In this document: positions 63,676 through 64,000 of the stretch, one piece after another | Position numbering within the stretch: the stretch's first letter is position 1 | Layout: each line of letters begins with the position of its first letter | Origin: a bacterium | GTDB lineage: Bacteria; Pseudomonadota; Gammaproteobacteria; GCA-002705445; GCA-002716945 | NCBI GenBank assembly: GCA_029979505.1 | Contig: JAPOHH010000004.1 | Coordinates: 19,850-83,849, forward strand | DNA: 64,000 nt | Reading direction: 5' to 3' | Position numbers and translations under genes: made by a program | The notes under the pieces: generated by a model | Databases searched by the model: none | What the model saw: the letters and a program-made list of their open reading frames with translations, nothing else | Told to the model about the DNA's origin: nothing

Positions 63676-64000
63676 ATGAGCGCAAATATAGATCACTTAA
63701 AAGAAGAACATCATCAACCGTCAGGTTTGATGAGATGGATAACAACTACTAACCATAAAGACATTGGTTCACTTTATTTATGGTTCAGTCTACTAATGTT
63801 TTTCGTAGGCGGACTCATGGCACTAGTGATTCGTGCAGAGTTATTTCAACCTGGATTACAATTTGTAGTTCCTGGTTTCTTTAATCAAATGACTACCATG
63901 CATGCATTAATAATGATTTTTGGTGCAGTTATGCCTGCATTTGTTGGTTTAGCAAACTGGCAGTTGCCTATGATGATAGGAGCACCAGATATGGCTTTAC
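63676..64000 (+). CDS. coxA: Cytochrome c oxidase subunit I, N-terminal part (cut by window end)
   Basis: This frame is absent from the ORF track because it runs off the right edge. From ATG 63676, with AAGGAA seven bases upstream, 108 codons read MSANIDHLKEEHHQPSGLMRWITTTNHKDIGSLYLWFSL and on through the first two membrane helices. WITTTNHKDIG is the family signature, and TTMHALIMIFGAVMPAF is the helix II region with a haem a His. It is the catalytic proton-pumping subunit and belongs with coxB. Confidence 0.96.
   Translation, partial: MSANIDHLKEEHHQPSGLMRWITTTNHKDIGSLYLWFSLLMFFVGGLMALVIRAELFQPGLQFVVPGFFNQMTTMHALIMIFGAVMPAFVGLANWQLPMMIGAPDMAL

Overview
The window is a compact, AT-rich (by eye about one third G+C) bacterial chromosome segment of housekeeping genes, with no mobile element, rRNA, CRISPR array or phage gene that I can see. 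Several neighbourhoods follow orders I recall from Gammaproteobacteria such as Pseudomonas: asmA-mutY-yggX-tRNA-Phe, ubiE-ubiJ-ubiB, thrB/polA/cytochrome c4/dsbA, ubiK/glnK/amtB, metW-metX-yggT-proC-yggS, rsmE-bioA, and tsaD back-to-back with rpsU. The minimal spacers, the TRAP transporter and the pyrophosphate-type phosphofructokinase would fit a streamlined marine or host-associated gammaproteobacterium, for example near the SUP05/Thioglobus sulfur oxidisers. That placement is inference; some betaproteobacterial groups share part of this layout.

Layout. 1-8.7 kb: a cut-off membrane protein, then gmk-rpoZ-spoT (GMP phosphorylation, RNA polymerase omega, ppGpp) and the tightly coupled ubiE-ubiJ-ubiB-uvrD run. 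8.7-12.5 kb: a TakP-like TRAP transporter whose binding-protein gene faces its membrane genes, plus thrB. 12.5-18.2 kb: polA, cytochrome c4, dsbA, folD, tRNA-Arg, a membrane-anchored c5-type cytochrome and ubiK. 18.2-20.9 kb: a nitrogen-assimilation unit (outer-membrane protein, glnK, amtB) behind a candidate NtrC site and sigma-54 promoter, closed by a hairpin terminator. 20.9-26.5 kb: spermidine genes speE/speD, a HAD phosphatase, argS and priA. 26.5-26.87 kb: the largest non-coding stretch, with three DnaA-box-like 9-mers beside very AT-rich DNA. 26.9-36.8 kb: HNH protein, hemH, PPi-type pfp, M48 lipoprotein protease, rdgB, moaC, short AsmA, mutY, yggX, tRNA-Phe, a TPR/2-oxoglutarate-oxygenase fusion, hspQ and a TerB-like gene.

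36.8-59.6 kb is an unbroken leftward array of 21 genes: rpsU, yqeY, gltD, hemE, aroK, aroB, gltB, dnaG, metK, ahcY, bioA, rsmE, gshA, gshB, ruvX, pyrB, yggS, proC, yggT, metX and metW. It joins glutamate synthesis, methionine and the SAM cycle, glutathione, proline, biotin, haem and the start of pyrimidine synthesis. 59.7-64 kb: tsaD, plsY, a BioH-like hydrolase with bioC, and the start of the aa3-type oxidase operon (coxB, coxA cut by the window end).

The clearest non-genic signals are: a recurrent pattern of -10 boxes 6-8 bases before the ATG with no Shine-Dalgarno, suggesting leaderless mRNAs at several operon heads; the NtrC/sigma-54 arrangement before glnK-amtB; the DnaA-box cluster; and very tight packing, with convergent genes and even a tRNA overlapping at their 3' ends. 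I found no clear undescribed multi-gene system. The most unusual protein is the TPR-oxygenase fusion behind tRNA-Phe.
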